A stretch of DNA of 64,000 bases from Ampullaceana balthica (Eukaryota; Mollusca; Gastropoda; Lymnaeidae): assembly GCA_944989445.1 (NCBI GenBank), contig CALYLW010000052.1:1696142-1760141 (forward strand), in the 5' to 3' direction. The notes below the pieces were generated by a model that was not told the origin of the DNA, searched no databases, and was given only the letters and a program-made list of their open reading frames with translations. Position numbers and translations under genes: made by a program. This document shows, in pieces, positions 45,490 to 57,441 of this stretch. The number at the start of each line of letters is the position of its first letter. The stretch's first letter is position 1.

Positions 45490-45605
45490 TGTGGGGCGCG
45501 AAGGGTTATCTCGGTATGCGAAGGGTTTTCTGGGGATCGCGAAGGGTTTTCTTGGGGTCGCAAAGGGTTTTCTGGGGGTCGCGAAGGGTTTTCTGGGGGG
45601 TCGCC
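45490..45605. repeat. ~27-bp tandem repeat
   Basis: About five copies of GGGTCGCGAAGGGTTTTCTG with CpG-rich variants. Confidence 0.88.
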
Positions 45606-45827
45606 AACTTATTTATTTGATTTTTAAAATTTCACTATAATGCAGTCTTGCACTGCTAAATTCGTACTCGTTCATATAAATGCATTTGACACTTTTGCTG
45701 AATAGAGAAGTTACATGATGATTAGTAAACTAAGCTACAAGTACAGTCTATTATTTTCAACGCTCCAAAACAATATTCGACAAGTGACTGTCACATGTTC
45801 TTCAATTAAATATCAACATTTTTCGCG

Positions 45828-46075
45828 TGACCACCACGTGACGGGTAGCCTTGCGTGACCACCACGTGACGGGTAGCCTCGCGTGACCACCACGTGATGG
45901 GTAGCCTCGCGTGACCACCACGTGACGGGTAGCCTCGCGTGACCAACACGTGACGGGTAACCTCGCGTGACCACCACGTGACGGGTAGCCTCGCGTGACC
46001 ACCACGTGACGGGTAGCCTCGCGTGACCACCACGTGACGGGTAGCCTCGCGTGGCCACCACGTGACGGGTAGCCA
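45828..46075. repeat. 28-bp minisatellite with CACGTG, about 9 copies
   Basis: The unit is GCGTGACCACCACGTGACGG plus GTAGCCTC. Each copy has the palindrome CACGTG (E-box) and several CpGs. Confidence 0.95.
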
Positions 46076-46254
46076 ATCTTACCACATGTTTAGTCTTTTT
46101 GAACACTTTATTCAGAGTTTGAAAAAGAAAACTATTGAAAATATCTTTTTCAATGGCATGGGGGTCGCGGGTCACATCGATTTTTATAAAAGGGGTCGCC
46201 GCCCGAAAAAATTTGGGAAACCTAAAGTTTAGGTATTGTTTAAACATAAAACGC

Positions 46255-46380
46255 ACGAGACATTTGAACATTTGGTTCGAGAGTATTCTTGGTCCATCGA
46301 TATAATGGATAGATCCAGAATTTGAACACTTGGTTCGAGAGTATTCTTGGTCCATCGATATAATGGAGAGATCCACAATG
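46255..46380. repeat. ~58-bp direct duplication
   Basis: GGTTCGAGAGTATTCTTGGT and the following TCCATCGATATAATGG occur twice, at about 46273 and 46331. Confidence 0.85.
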
Positions 46381-46534
46381 GGGAATACCAGACGATATCT
46401 TCAGACACTCATTCTAAAAGAGGTCGAGATTACACTGATCAGCTTTGGTGCTGTCAGTAAACCTAGGGGGTTAAGTCAACATGGCCGGCAAAATTAACAG
46501 GACCAGTGTTCAATTATCAATTAACGGCCGGAAA

Positions 46535-46640
46535 AAAAAAGATCTCCCAGGAGTAGGAGTCGAACTCATTTCAATCAAGTCTGCAGCTTTACATCGCACA
46601 AACCGACCACTCTCATCCACAATTAAATATTGTTTTATAA
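46535..46640 (-). mobile_element. Possible tRNA-like / SINE head, reverse strand
   Basis: The reverse strand reads GAGAGTGGTCGGTTTGTGCG and then GAGTTCGACTCCTACTCC at A-box to B-box spacing. The stems of a functional tRNA could not be confirmed, so a decayed tRNA or SINE head is more likely than a working gene. Confidence 0.35.
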
Positions 46641-47462
46641 ATACATGTGTATTAATGATCATTTATGGGCAAGCAATCGCGTTGAACCAATCTAGCAGTT
46701 CAGGCGTAAATCCTTACCAAGAGTGTTGAGGTCGTAGTAAAGTATTAATAAATAAGGTATGAATGTAGTCAATTACTTTGATCTGGGAGAGTCGGGCGTA
46801 AACTATTTAGGCGAAATCCAAAATGAGCAATAGATCTTTTTTTAAAAAATGATGTTGAATTTGCCAGCATGAACTTGAAATGAATTAGTTCCATAAATTT
46901 TGTATACAAAAAGAAGACTAGCTCTTGTGTTCATGAACTCATATGTCAACACTTACTCTCTGTCAACAGTTTAAAGTAGAAAAGTTACAAACAAAATGTA
47001 TTAAATGTAAAATAAGAACTCCTAAAATAATATAGCCATTTAATTGAATGAGAACCACTGGAAGCCAAAGATAAAATCACCACACCCCCCCCTTCCAGAC
47101 AGCACACCCACACCACCCCCCAGGTGTACAAATCTTTGCTCACTTTAAACATTTCCCGCCAATGTGCTAACCACAAGAACAACAACTCCGTATTGAACCA
47201 GCAAGTGATCGCTAACCGATCTGACATTTCACTAATGAGAAAATCTCTTGGTGAGACTACTTTGTTATACCCGCGATCCAAATTGTTTGCGGTGAGATAA
47301 TGCGTGTGTTACCTCATCAATGAAATAATGAGATTGTTAGGTTGGCTACGCTCATTATAGCTTGTTAATTACATATTTTGTGTGATGTTCAGCATGTAAA
47401 CAGAGAGATTTTCCTAAAATGATGGCCTACTATTTAATATTGTTTCATTTAATGGTGGCTTA

Positions 47463-47872
47463 TTAAATCCTTTATATTAACTTCACCGTCTTGTCTGTGT
47501 AGACTCGCAGTCGGGCGAAAAAAAAGAAGTAAAAAATGACCCACTTCCCGATAAGCTATCGAGCTGAAATTTTGCACATAGACTTATCTCACCTAGCAAT
47601 GCATTGTATCAAAATGTCAGATCTATTGAATATACCGTAATTAAATTAATGCATTTTTAGTTTATCTCTATGTAACTCTATGTAGCAATCTGCTGTTGTT
47701 CACATCCACGTCTCACTGGAGGTCACGCCAGCCATCGATGACCACATCCCCGTGTTTTACAGCAAGGAGAGTTTAGTCACGTTCAGTCTTCAAATGTTTG
47801 TCGCGCTGCGTATTATATTTAACATAATCAATACTTTTAGTTATGTCTCATATATCTATAAGGGATTTATAG
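47463..47872 (-). mobile_element. MITE-like dispersed repeat, reverse, internally deleted
   Basis: Begins AAATCCTTTATATTAACTTC and ends AAGGGATTTATAG, with GAGCTGAAATTTTGCA and GCGCTGCGTATTATATTTAA inside. Only one of the four subrepeats is left. Confidence 0.65.
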
Positions 47873-48109
47873 TCAAAAACTTTATTTACGGGTTGTTTAA
47901 TTTATTGATTATGATCGTATATTGGTGCATAACAATTTGACAAATCTAAGTCGAGGGAGGGTTTGCTATAAGGAGGGAAGGCGTTGCTATTTGTGATAAG
48001 GGTTGCCATACGAGAGAGGGGGTCGCCATACGAGGGAGTTTATTGCTCTGTAGGATCTTCCCCTCTGCATAAGTTACTTAACATAAAGCGCTTTGTAAGC
48101 TTGAATATA

Positions 48110-48300
48110 GTCTTTGCAAGGCACAGTCCAGGGAGGAAGGAAAAGAAGCAGACAAAAGAAGAGATGGGAGGACGATATCAAAGAGTGGACCGGCCTGTCA
48201 TTCAGTGAATCTCAAAAGGCAGCACAGGACCGGGACAAATGGCGTGAGATAGTGAGCAGTTCACGATGGTGCCCCAACGAGCCAACGACGGGTTAGGGGA
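48110..48300 (+). mobile_element. LINE C-terminal tail remnant
   Basis: The frame starting at 48114 gives RKRSRQKKRWEDDIKEWTGL, then SFSESQKAAQDRDKWREIV and a stop at 48294-48296. The KKRW.DDIKEWTG...A.DR..WR pattern is the conserved C-terminal end of many non-LTR retrotransposon ORF2 proteins. The rest of the element is missing, as expected for a 5'-truncated insertion. Confidence 0.8.
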
Positions 48301-49110
48301 TAGTTCAAGTTTAAGTTCAAGCTTGAATGTTCGTGTTGTCTCTCCCATTCTCATGTGTGCCATGGCACTTTTTTTCACGGCTCTAAACTATATGGTTTTA
48401 ATAGTTATGTGGATCTCCTAAAATCTTTTATACCTAATAATATTTACATCAATATTTATATTTTAGTTCAAGTATCGGGAATTCTCTCCGAGTTATTTAT
48501 AAAGCGATGTTATTTTGTCACACAGCTACCAAGAGGTTTATGTATTTTGATCTTAGGGATTATTCCCCTTCATTTCTGATTACTTAGCAATGTGACAAGT
48601 TAACGTTTATCTTTCTACTTAACAGATCGATCCTCCGCTGTGGACATGGATAAACAAAGTTTGCTGGATAGATCCAAACATGTAAGGTAAAGTTTGCGAT
48701 GGAGGGAAAACTCTGCAAGTTTATCAAGCGTAACATCCCTTTTGTTGACGCTATGAAAAGACCCCTCAATTGAGCATGTTCAAAGATTGCACTCACTGGT
48801 CCTCACACTTTTTATTCTTATTATCTTAGCGTCACTTGGGCGTGTTAAAAGATTGGACTCACTGGTCCTCACACTGTTGACACCTATTACCCGAGCGTCA
48901 CGTTTACGAGGGTATCATTTCCTGCCTTTATGGAAGTGAAAATTATCATATCGAACAAAAATATATGTTATTGAATTACACAGATTTCGGACTGCGATAA
49001 AGCTTTCAAATAGATTATGAAAAAAAAACACAACGGATTTATTTGAATCAAGCAAATAGTGTAACGCTCCATTAAATTTTATTAAGTTGGCGTCACTTAT
49101 ACAAGTGCAA
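48301..49110. other. Intergenic, no gene recognised
   Basis: A ~30-bp motif ACTCACTGGTCCTCACACT occurs twice (48788 and 48857). Otherwise unique. Confidence 0.45.
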
Positions 49111-49116
49111 AAGGGA

Positions 49117-49350
49117 ATGATTCGTGCAATACTTTGCAATAAATGTAATACAATTTACATAGGCGTGTCAGGTCATCGCCTGGGGGATCGGTTTAGAGAA
49201 CAGCTTAAGATATATACGTAAAGAGGCCATATGCGCTATTTCTAAAAGCTTAACACTTTAATAGTGGATTTTGAATCTTGCAGTTACTATATAGAAAATA
49301 GATTGATATAAAGAATTGATTCGTTTGTTTGAGCCAAGTTCACAATTTTA
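49117..49350 (+). mobile_element. Penelope-like element remnant (GIY-YIG domain)
   Basis: The frame at 49123 gives CNKCNTIYIGVSGHRLGDRF followed by REQLKIYT and a stop. C..C..xYIGxTGxxLxxRFxEH is the start of the GIY-YIG endonuclease domain found in Penelope-like retroelements. Downstream (to 49350) similarity fades, with several stops. It is a decayed fragment. Confidence 0.65.
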
Positions 49351-49399
49351 CGGAACTGTAAAATATTTTTTTCAAGTTTTGTTTTTTTAACTGCAATTT

Positions 49400-50110
49400 C
49401 GGACACCGCCTCCTTATTCTCCTATGTTCTGTTTATGTTAGGGAATTACGTTTATTCAAACACATCGGTCTGTCTCTTGTATTCCGTATATTGTGTATGT
49501 GACAGTCGTATGTTCAACTTCCATACAAGCAGCTGTTTATCAAAGCTCGAAGTTGTCAGCGGTAGTTTTCAAACACAATTGTATTTATTAGGTACCAATA
49601 AAGATATTTAATTCTATAACAGAAGCTCAGGCTGGTGAAATGGGGGTTATTTCGTTTGAAAAGTCGCTTGCCAGAGAACCCTTGGCCTAAAATAAATCAA
49701 TGTATGAATGGAGGTAACTTTTGTGTCAACACGCCACTCAATTATCCACTCTTACTTGGAGTTGTTTCTTGATTCGGCCAGGGAATCGTTCGCTCGCGGT
49801 TGTGACGTGTCAAAGGTCAAACCCATTCCGTTGTTACAGGTCTATCCAACGGCCTTGGCCTTGCTGTGTTTGAACTGTCGTTAAATGACAACAAGCAAAT
49901 CGCGTACACCCGTGAAATAATCACTAACGATCCGCCTCCCCTACCGCCCCCCCCCCGCCTCCTTGCATGACTTTGTTGATTACCAACCCCCCCCCCACCC
50001 CACCCCCGATCCACACGAACCACGTTACATCAGAAGTAGACATTAAAAACTGCTACGCTATTTATAGAAACGAATAAAATAGCAAAGATATAGGTTTCAG
50101 CAGAAACTTT
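49400..50110. other. Intergenic; C-runs at 49940-50010
   Basis: Unique sequence apart from CCCCCCC tracts. Confidence 0.45.
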
Positions 50111-50120
50111 GGTAAATATG

Positions 50121-50396
50121 TAAGGGGTGTACCGAATTAAATTTTTGAAACGGATTCGGCCATCTGTATGAATTGAAATCCGGCTGGAGCCGAAGCCGGA
50201 GCCAGATTTGTAAAAATGGCCGGATTCTGTAATTGCCGGAACAAGAGCTGTTATATCTATTTATTTTATCGCAAAACCGGCTAGCCGGAAAGGTCCGGAT
50301 TTATGAAGTAAAATTCTGCCGGAACCGGAGCCGGCTATGTAAAAATGGCCGGATTCAGGATTTACCGAGCAGCAACCGAAATCCGGTACACCCCTA
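50121..50396. mobile_element. hAT MITE with 8-bp target-site duplication
   Basis: Left end TAAGGGGTGTACCG, right end CGGTACACCCCTA (12-bp perfect inverted core). Flanks are TAAATATG at 50113-50120 and TAAATATG at 50397-50404. The interior is built of GCCGGA / CCGGAGCCGG blocks. Terminal TAGGGGTG and an 8-bp duplication are typical of hAT. Confidence 0.85.
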
Positions 50397-50494
50397 TAAA
50401 TATGTAGCACATTTTTGCAAAAGCGAAAGTATAAATAAGATGACGTGTTAGACTTTTTATGTTTCTTTGGTCATTTTAATAAGAAAAACTCTCT

Positions 50495-51020
50495 CACACA
50501 AGACTGCCGTGGAACAAGTCTGCCGTGGCCCTAGACACAAGTCTGCTGTGACACAAGTCTGCCATGTCCCGTGACACAAGTCTGCCATGTCCCGTGACAC
50601 AAGTCTGCCATGTCCCGTGACACAAGTCTGACATGTCCCGTGACACAAGTCTGCCATGTCCCGTGACACAAGTCTGCCATGTCCCGTGGAACAAGTCTGC
50701 CGTGGCCCGTGAAACAAGTCTGCCGTGGCCCGTGACACAAGTCTGCAGCGACACAATTCTCCCGTGACACAATTCCGCCTTGACACAAGTCTGCCGTGAC
50801 ACAATTCCGCCTTGACACTAGTCTGCCGTCACACAATTCCGCCTTGACACTAGTCTGCCGTCACACAAGTCTTCCGAGACACACGTGTGCTGTGATACAA
50901 GTCAAGTCTGCCGTGACACAAGTCTGCCGTGACACAAGTCTGCCGTGATACAAGTCAAGTCTGCCGTAACACAAGTCTGCCATGACACAAATCTGCCGTG
51001 ACACAAGTCTGACGTGACTT
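50495..51020. repeat. ~21-23-bp tandem repeat, about 24 copies
   Basis: The unit is ACACAAGTCTGCCATGTCCC plus GTG in the left half, shortening to ACACAAGTCTGCCGTG in the right half. Confidence 0.93.
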
Positions 51021-51074
51021 AATAAATTTCTCAGCTACCGTGAAATAGTTTTTCTTGACATTTTCTTTCTTTTA

Positions 51075-51511
51075 ATTAAATCCATTATATTAGCTTGCTT
51101 TGTAACTTTAGTCGGATGGACTATTTTTAATATCCCAATTTTGAACCCATTTCCCGTTATCCAATCATTTAAATAATTTGCAAACGTGTTCAATTTCGGT
51201 GATAGTATTTTTGTGAATTTTTGCAGATCGATCGATCAAATGTACCGTAATTAATTAATAAAATTTTAGTTTATCTCTATATAACATATGTAATTCAATT
51301 TCACAGTTTGTTATTGTTTATTCTTCCACGTGCCAGTTCAGTTCACGCGTTTTACGTGTCACGCTGAGCTCGGTCCAGCGATCGGTGACCAGACCTTTCC
51401 CCTCTCCCCCACGCCTCCTCCCCGGTTTATACAGCAAAGGGGAGTTAAGGCAGATTCAGTCTGTAAATGTTTGTCGCGTTGAGGTCTGTATCATATATAA
51501 CGGATTTATAG
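51075..51511 (-). mobile_element. MITE-like dispersed repeat, reverse, diverged
   Basis: Starts AAATCCATTATATTAGCTTG and ends AACGGATTTATAGTC; internal ATCGATCAAATGTACCGTAA matches the family. More diverged than the copies at 119-1075 and 18365-19337. Confidence 0.6.
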
Positions 51512-51565
51512 TCAAAAACTTTGTTTTTCTCTATTTTATTGTCTTTAATGTAGCATGGGCTGGGA

Positions 51566-51810
51566 TGAATGTTTAAGAGCCCCAAGTGGCCAGCCCTAAG
51601 TTGCGCCACTAAACACGGCCTTTACTCATCGACACATTGAGCCATGAATGTTTAAGGGCCCCAAGTGGCTAGCCCTAAGTTGTGCCACTAAACATGTCCT
51701 TTACTCATCGACACATTGAGCCATGAATGTTTAAGGGCCCCAAGTGGGCTAGCCCTAAGTTGTGCCACTAAACATGTCCTTTACTCATCGACACATTGAG
51801 CCATGAATGT
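51566..51810. repeat. ~79-bp tandem repeat, 3 copies
   Basis: GAATGTTTAAGGGCCCCAAG and about 60 further bases repeated three times. Confidence 0.92.
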
Positions 51811-51889
51811 TCGGGTACAGGGCCGAGTGAATTGATTATTTTCTCCTAGTCATTAAAGTCAAACCTCTATTGTATGTGGAGGGAAAGTT

Positions 51890-52125
51890 GGAATAACTGG
51901 CAGGTCATGCCAAGGTCAAGGTGTCCAATATTGACTGGATAGGGTGTCAAATCTTAGTTCAGGGTGTAAAGTGTCAAATAATACTATAGTAGATTTTTAA
52001 TCAATGCTAGGCTAGGGTGTCAAATAATGCTAGGCTGGGGGGGGGGCAAATAATGTTAGGCTAGGGTGTCAATTGGTGTAAGATTTTGGGTCATGTAATG
52101 ATAGGGTATGTGTAAAGTGATTGAT
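51890..52125. repeat. Degenerate repeat of GGCTAGGGTGTCAAATAATG
   Basis: About five poor copies with a G-run; it grades into the 26-bp array. Confidence 0.65.
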
Positions 52126-52129
52126 TAAA

Positions 52130-53045
52130 ATGTATTATGTCGGGTCATTAGAGTGTTGTATTATGTCGGGTCATTAGAGTGTTGTATAATGTCGGGCCAT
52201 TAGAGTGTTGTATTATGTCGGGTCATTCGAGTGTTGTATTATGTCGGGCCATTAGAGTGTTGTATTATGTCGGGCCATTAGAGTGTTGTATTATGTCGGG
52301 TCATTAGAGTGTTGTATTATGTCCGGTCATTAGAGTGTTGTATTATGTCGGGCCATTAGAGTGTTGTATTATGTCGGGTCATTAGAGTGTTGTATTCTGT
52401 CGGGTCATTAGAGTGTTTGTATTATGTCGGGCCATTAGAGTGTTGTATCATGTCGGGTCATTAGAGTGTTGTTTCATGTCGGGTCATTAGAGTGTTGTAT
52501 TATGTCGGGCCATTAGAGTGTTGTATTATGTCGGGTCATTAGAGTGTTGTATTATGTCGGGTCATTAGAGTGTTGTATTATGTCGGGCCATTAGAGTGTT
52601 GTATCATGTCGGGCCATTAGAGTGTTGTATCATGTCGAGCCATTAGAGTGTTGTATCATGTCGGGCCATTAGAGTGTTGTATTATGTCGAGCCATTAGAG
52701 TGTTGTATTATGTCGGGTCATTAGAGTGTTGTATTATGTCGGGTCATTAGAGTGTTGTATTATGTCGGGTCATTAGAGTGTTGTATTATGTCGGGTCATT
52801 AGAGTGTTGTATTATGTCGGGTCATTAGAGTGTTGTATTATGTCGGTTCATTAGAGTGTTGTATCATGTCGAGCCATTTGAGTGTTGTTTTATGTCGGGT
52901 CATTAGATTGTTGTATTATGTCGGTTCATTAGAGTGTTGTATTATGTCGGGTCATTAGAGTGTTGGATTATGTCGGATTGTGAGAATGTTGTGAGAATGT
53001 CGTGAGAATGTCGTGAGAATGTCGTGAGAATGTCGTGAGAATTTT
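52130..53045. repeat. 26-bp minisatellite (~32 copies) ending in an 11-bp array
   Basis: The unit is TCGGGTCATTAGAGTGTTGT plus ATTATG; the main variable site is GGTCATT/GGCCATT. From 52978 it becomes GTGAGAATGTC repeated about five times. Confidence 0.95.
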
Positions 53046-53754
53046 GTACTGTAGTATGTATGAGATATCAGTCAGGATCCACGATTCGAGCTGACATTTT
53101 TTCTCTAAATCTAAACAATGCGGCCAGTAACACGATGATATATTACAAACCAGAGCCCGTTCCACTTCATTGAGTACCACCTGACAGTTAATAGCGTCGT
53201 TAAAACACTAGTCTTCCAACCCTCAAGTACGCTCGAGTGAATCTGGCCTGAAGACAACAACAAAAGTCTATACATGCAGAGCCCAGGTCTCGTCTTCAGA
53301 TAGAATCGGCTTGGGGAAAAGTTTATTTCCCTTGCAATCATTTAAATTGTGTGTAGCATAACCCCCAGCCCCCCCCTCCCCTCACGTCACCACAAACCAA
53401 GTCACAGAAATTGACGGCTCTCGGTTTTCATGACCTTATGGTGATAAATAACCCGTGATATATTGAAAACGCCTCAGGATTGTCAAGTAGTGTTACCACT
53501 TGGGGGCCTTCAAGTCGTGTCACCTGTAACCCGTGTGAGATACATTTCCAATAATGGTATTCCGTGCTAATCCCGGATAGCGGCAGATGATAAATACAAT
53601 TTCTCTCGAGTGCAACAAAGTTGTGTTTCTACTCAAGTCTGGATCCAGGAGACGCAAGGTTGATGCTACGTCTCTAGTGTTCTGATCATTCAAATGACAG
53701 GTTTGTTTTGTTATGATTATCTTGTCTAAACTTAACAGCCGCTTACCGTGCGCT
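53046..53754. other. Intergenic, unique sequence
   Basis: Relatively GC-balanced, non-repetitive. Minus-strand frames at 53111-53341 and 53520-53768 show no recognised homology. Confidence 0.45.
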
Positions 53755-54960
53755 GACATACAAGACACGAAGCTCTAATTCAGCTATTCCAATACAAAAC
53801 ATGAAGCTCTAATTCAGCTATTCCAATACAAAACATGAAGCTCTAATTCAGCTATTCCAATACAAGACACGAAGCTCTAATTCAGCTATTCCAATACAAG
53901 ACATGAAGCTCTAATTCAGCTATTCCAATACAAGACACGAAGCTCTAATTCAGCTATTCCAATACAAGACACGAAGCTCTAATTCAGCTATTCCAATACA
54001 AGACACGAAGCTCTAATTCAGCTATTCCAATACAAGACACGAAGCTCTAATTCAGCTATTCCAATACAAGACACGAAGCTCTAATTCAGCTATTCCAATA
54101 CAAGACACGAAGCTCTAATTCAGCTATTCCAATACAAGACACCAAGCTCTAATTCAGCTATTCCAATACAAGACACGAAGCTCTAATTCAGCTATTCCAA
54201 TACAAGACATGAAGCTCTAATTCAGCTATTCCAATACAAGACATGAAGCTCTAATTCAGCTATTCCAATACAAGACACGAAGCTCTAATTCAGCTATTCC
54301 AATACAAGACACGTAGCACTAATTCAGCTATTCCAATACAAGACATGAAGCACTATTTCAGCTATTCCAATACAAGACATGAAGCACTAATTCAGCTATT
54401 CCAATACAAGACACGAAGCACTAATTCAGCTATTCCAATACAAGACATGAAGCACTAATTCAGCTATTCCAATACAAGACACGAAGCACTAATTCAGCTA
54501 TTCCAATACAAGACACGTAGCACTAATTCAGCTATTCCAATACAAGACATGAAGCACTAATTCAGCTATTCCAATACAAGACACGAAGCACTAATTCAGC
54601 TATTCCAATACAAGACACGAAGCACTAATTCAGCTATTCCAATACAAGACATGAAGCACTAATTCAGCTATTCCAATACAAGACACGAAGCACTAATTCA
54701 GCTATTCCAATACAAGACATGAAGCACTAATTCAGCTATTCCAATACAAGACACGAAGCACTAATTCAGCTATTCCAATACAAGACACGAAGCACTAATT
54801 CAGCTATTCCAATACAAGACACGAAGCACTAATTCAGCTATTCCAATACAAGACATGAAGCACTAATTCAGCTATTCCAATACAAGACACGAAGCACTAA
54901 TTCAGCTATTCCAATACAAGACATGAAGCACTAATTCAGCTATTCCAATACAAACAGGAA
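53755..54960. repeat. 34-bp minisatellite, about 35 copies, two-block structure
   Basis: The unit is TACAAGACACGAAGCTCTAA plus TTCAGCTATTCCAA. Units left of about 54300 have GCTCTAA; units to the right have GCACTAA. The ACACGA/ACATGA site varies throughout. Confidence 0.96.
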
Positions 54961-56690
54961 GTACTTAAATTCAGCTATCCCAGCGTTTTTTACCCAAAAT
55001 AATTAAATGAACCACTGCCAGTAAATCATGGTTTCAATTTCCTACTGTTAAATTGCATTAACAAAATATGATGTAATGTAGATAAACTAATGGCTTAAAT
55101 TGCAAAGAATTACGGTATACGTTTTTGAATATTTAAAACTATATGGAAATATTTTATGCTTATTTTGTGTAGACGTTTCAGCTGAGATTTTAAGTATCTA
55201 GCCAATTGATTAGGAGAAGACTCGAAAAAAAGGGGGGGGGAGCGCTTGGATGTAGCTTTAGAAATAAATCAACTTTATTTACTGGTTGGACAGAATTTAA
55301 ATAAATGTGGATAGCTAATTGAATCTTTTGATACGATGAAAGTAAGACATACACGTATGACAATTAAAAGATTTCTACATAAATGTATATCATAAAATCC
55401 ATTATTTTATCCATGGATATGTTTTTAAGGGACAACTAGAGGTGGGTTGGGTTTATGTTGTAGCATGCTCCAATCCACAATGTCCCTCCACCAAAGATAT
55501 GACGCCTCCCTGTTTGCAATCTACAACCTCTTTTTTATCTACGGAGAATTATGTCCGCATATTTGCTTGTCTCTTACCAAGATAGTACAGAATTATGTCC
55601 GCATATTTGCTCGTCTCTTACCAGGATAGTACTGGATTATGTCCGAAAATGTGTTCCTTTCCAATGCCAAGGGTACTCCAGTATAGTCCAGTATAGTCCA
55701 GTATAGTCCAGTATTGTCCAGTATTTTTAGCCACTCTTTCCTTGAAACAGAAGATCTGTTGTTGCCTTCAGTTTTCTTTTTTTCTTTTTCACAAATTATT
55801 AAATTAGATTTGAGAAAATTGTTGAAACAAAAATAAAATCTCCTCATTAATTTGTTTAGGTAAGGTTTGGAGGTTAATATTGAGGCGACCCTTGTTGTGG
55901 GACCCACGTGACCAGAGCCGAGATAAAGTCAAGATTGTGTAACGTCTCGATATAACACCCCCCCCACACACACACACAAACACATATTTTATTTTTCTGA
56001 AGATATCCTGGGCCAACGCATTGCTCCTATCTATCTGACAGAATATCTTGTCAAGACCTTGTCTGATTCAAACATTCATTATAAGACAGTGAACAGACAG
56101 AAACCGAGGCCTATCAGATTGAACAATATTTTCCAAAAAAGACAGGTATACTGCCTTTTAGACAGAAAGGGAGAAAGTTAGATACGTCGGCAGTCGTTTA
56201 GATCGGTGGACAGACAGACAAAATGACAGCCAGACAGACAGGACACCATATTGGTGAAGGTGGAATGTTGGTAAGAGGAATAAAAACACATCTTTATTTA
56301 AATCTTGCTCTTCTTAATGTCTTTCAAAAATAAAACTCTTGACAATATATCACCTCCAAAAGCTATATGCATATATACGTCATCAGTAACACGTCATGCT
56401 CAAACAAGTGACGTCATATCTCAACCAAAGACCACGTCAGAAGTATCAGGTCAAGCTCGATCAAGTGACGTCATGTGTTTCATCACTGTTGTTGGATCTA
56501 ACTCAGCTATAGAGATAACGTTATGACTTGTATTACTACATCATTCGTTTCATTTAGTTCCAGGTATTGTGGTAATGCTGGCAATAAATCCCAGACTAAA
56601 TGCACCCCCCCCCCACGAATACAGAACGGTGCGTACACATGATATCCAAAGTTTCAAAACTTCCTTGTTCACATGAACACGGCGGTTCTA
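54961..56690. other. Intergenic; small repeats only
   Basis: GAATTATGTCCGCATATTTG occurs twice (55546, 55591). (CCAGTATAGT)n lies at 55677-55725. Short AC-rich and C-run tracts are at 55960. No gene recognised. Confidence 0.5.
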
Positions 56691-56694
56691 AACT

Positions 56695-57120
56695 TTTCTG
56701 TGTGTTTGTACGAGTGTGTTTGTACGTGTGTGGTTTGTATGTGTGTTTTTGTATGTGTGTGTTTGTGTGTGTGTGTTTGTATGTGTGTGTTTGTATATGT
56801 GTTTGTTTCTGTGTGTATAATGTGTTCGTTTTGTTTGTGTCTGCATGTGTGTTTGTGTTTGTGTATGTGTTTGTATCTGTGTGTATGTGTGCGTTTTTTG
56901 TGTGTGTCTGTGCGTATTTTTGTGTGTGATGTGTATTTCTTTGTGTCTGCATGTGTGTCTGTGTTCGTTCGTTTGTGTGTTTCTTTGTGTCTGTGGGTGT
57001 CGTTTGTCTTTGTTTTGTGTCTATGTGTGTATGCTTGTGTGGGATGTGTTTCTTTATGTCTGCCTATGTGTCTGTGTGTGTCGCGTGTTTGTTTGTGTCT
57101 GTATGTGCGTGTGTGCTGTT
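56695..57120. repeat. TG-rich low-complexity tract
   Basis: TGTGTGTTTGT-type imperfect repeats for over 400 bp. Open frames on both strands are low-complexity artefacts. Confidence 0.93.
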
Positions 57121-57441
57121 GCTACACTTGCTTCTGTTCTGTCTCTTTCGATCCATTGCATTGATTCTCACATGTTAATTCGTGTTCACATAATTCCACT
57201 GTTTGAGGACCCTTGAATTAGCATGACGTATTGATTGGATCATATCAACGACTTGTTAACATCACCCAACGGCTGATCGGATCTCGTCTGCCACATGGCC
57301 TGGTTTTGTTTGGAACCTTTGTTTTGGTTCTGGTCGATTGATCATTATGGATAGATGTTCTATTTTAGAGTCAATGTTCCAAGTTAGAATGCATATCTGT
57401 TGTAAAACACTGTACCTTAAAAATGTTGTGTTCTAAAATGA

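Noticed and set aside
46535..46640. Functional tRNA gene on the minus strand
   Set aside because: A- and B-box-like strings are present but acceptor and anticodon stems could not be paired convincingly; kept only as a possible tRNA-like remnant.
53755..54960. 34-bp direct repeats resembling CRISPR repeats
   Set aside because: Units are contiguous with no spacers.
56596..57216. Cysteine- and valine-rich frames in the TG tract
   Set aside because: Low-complexity TGTG sequence gives open frames on both strands.
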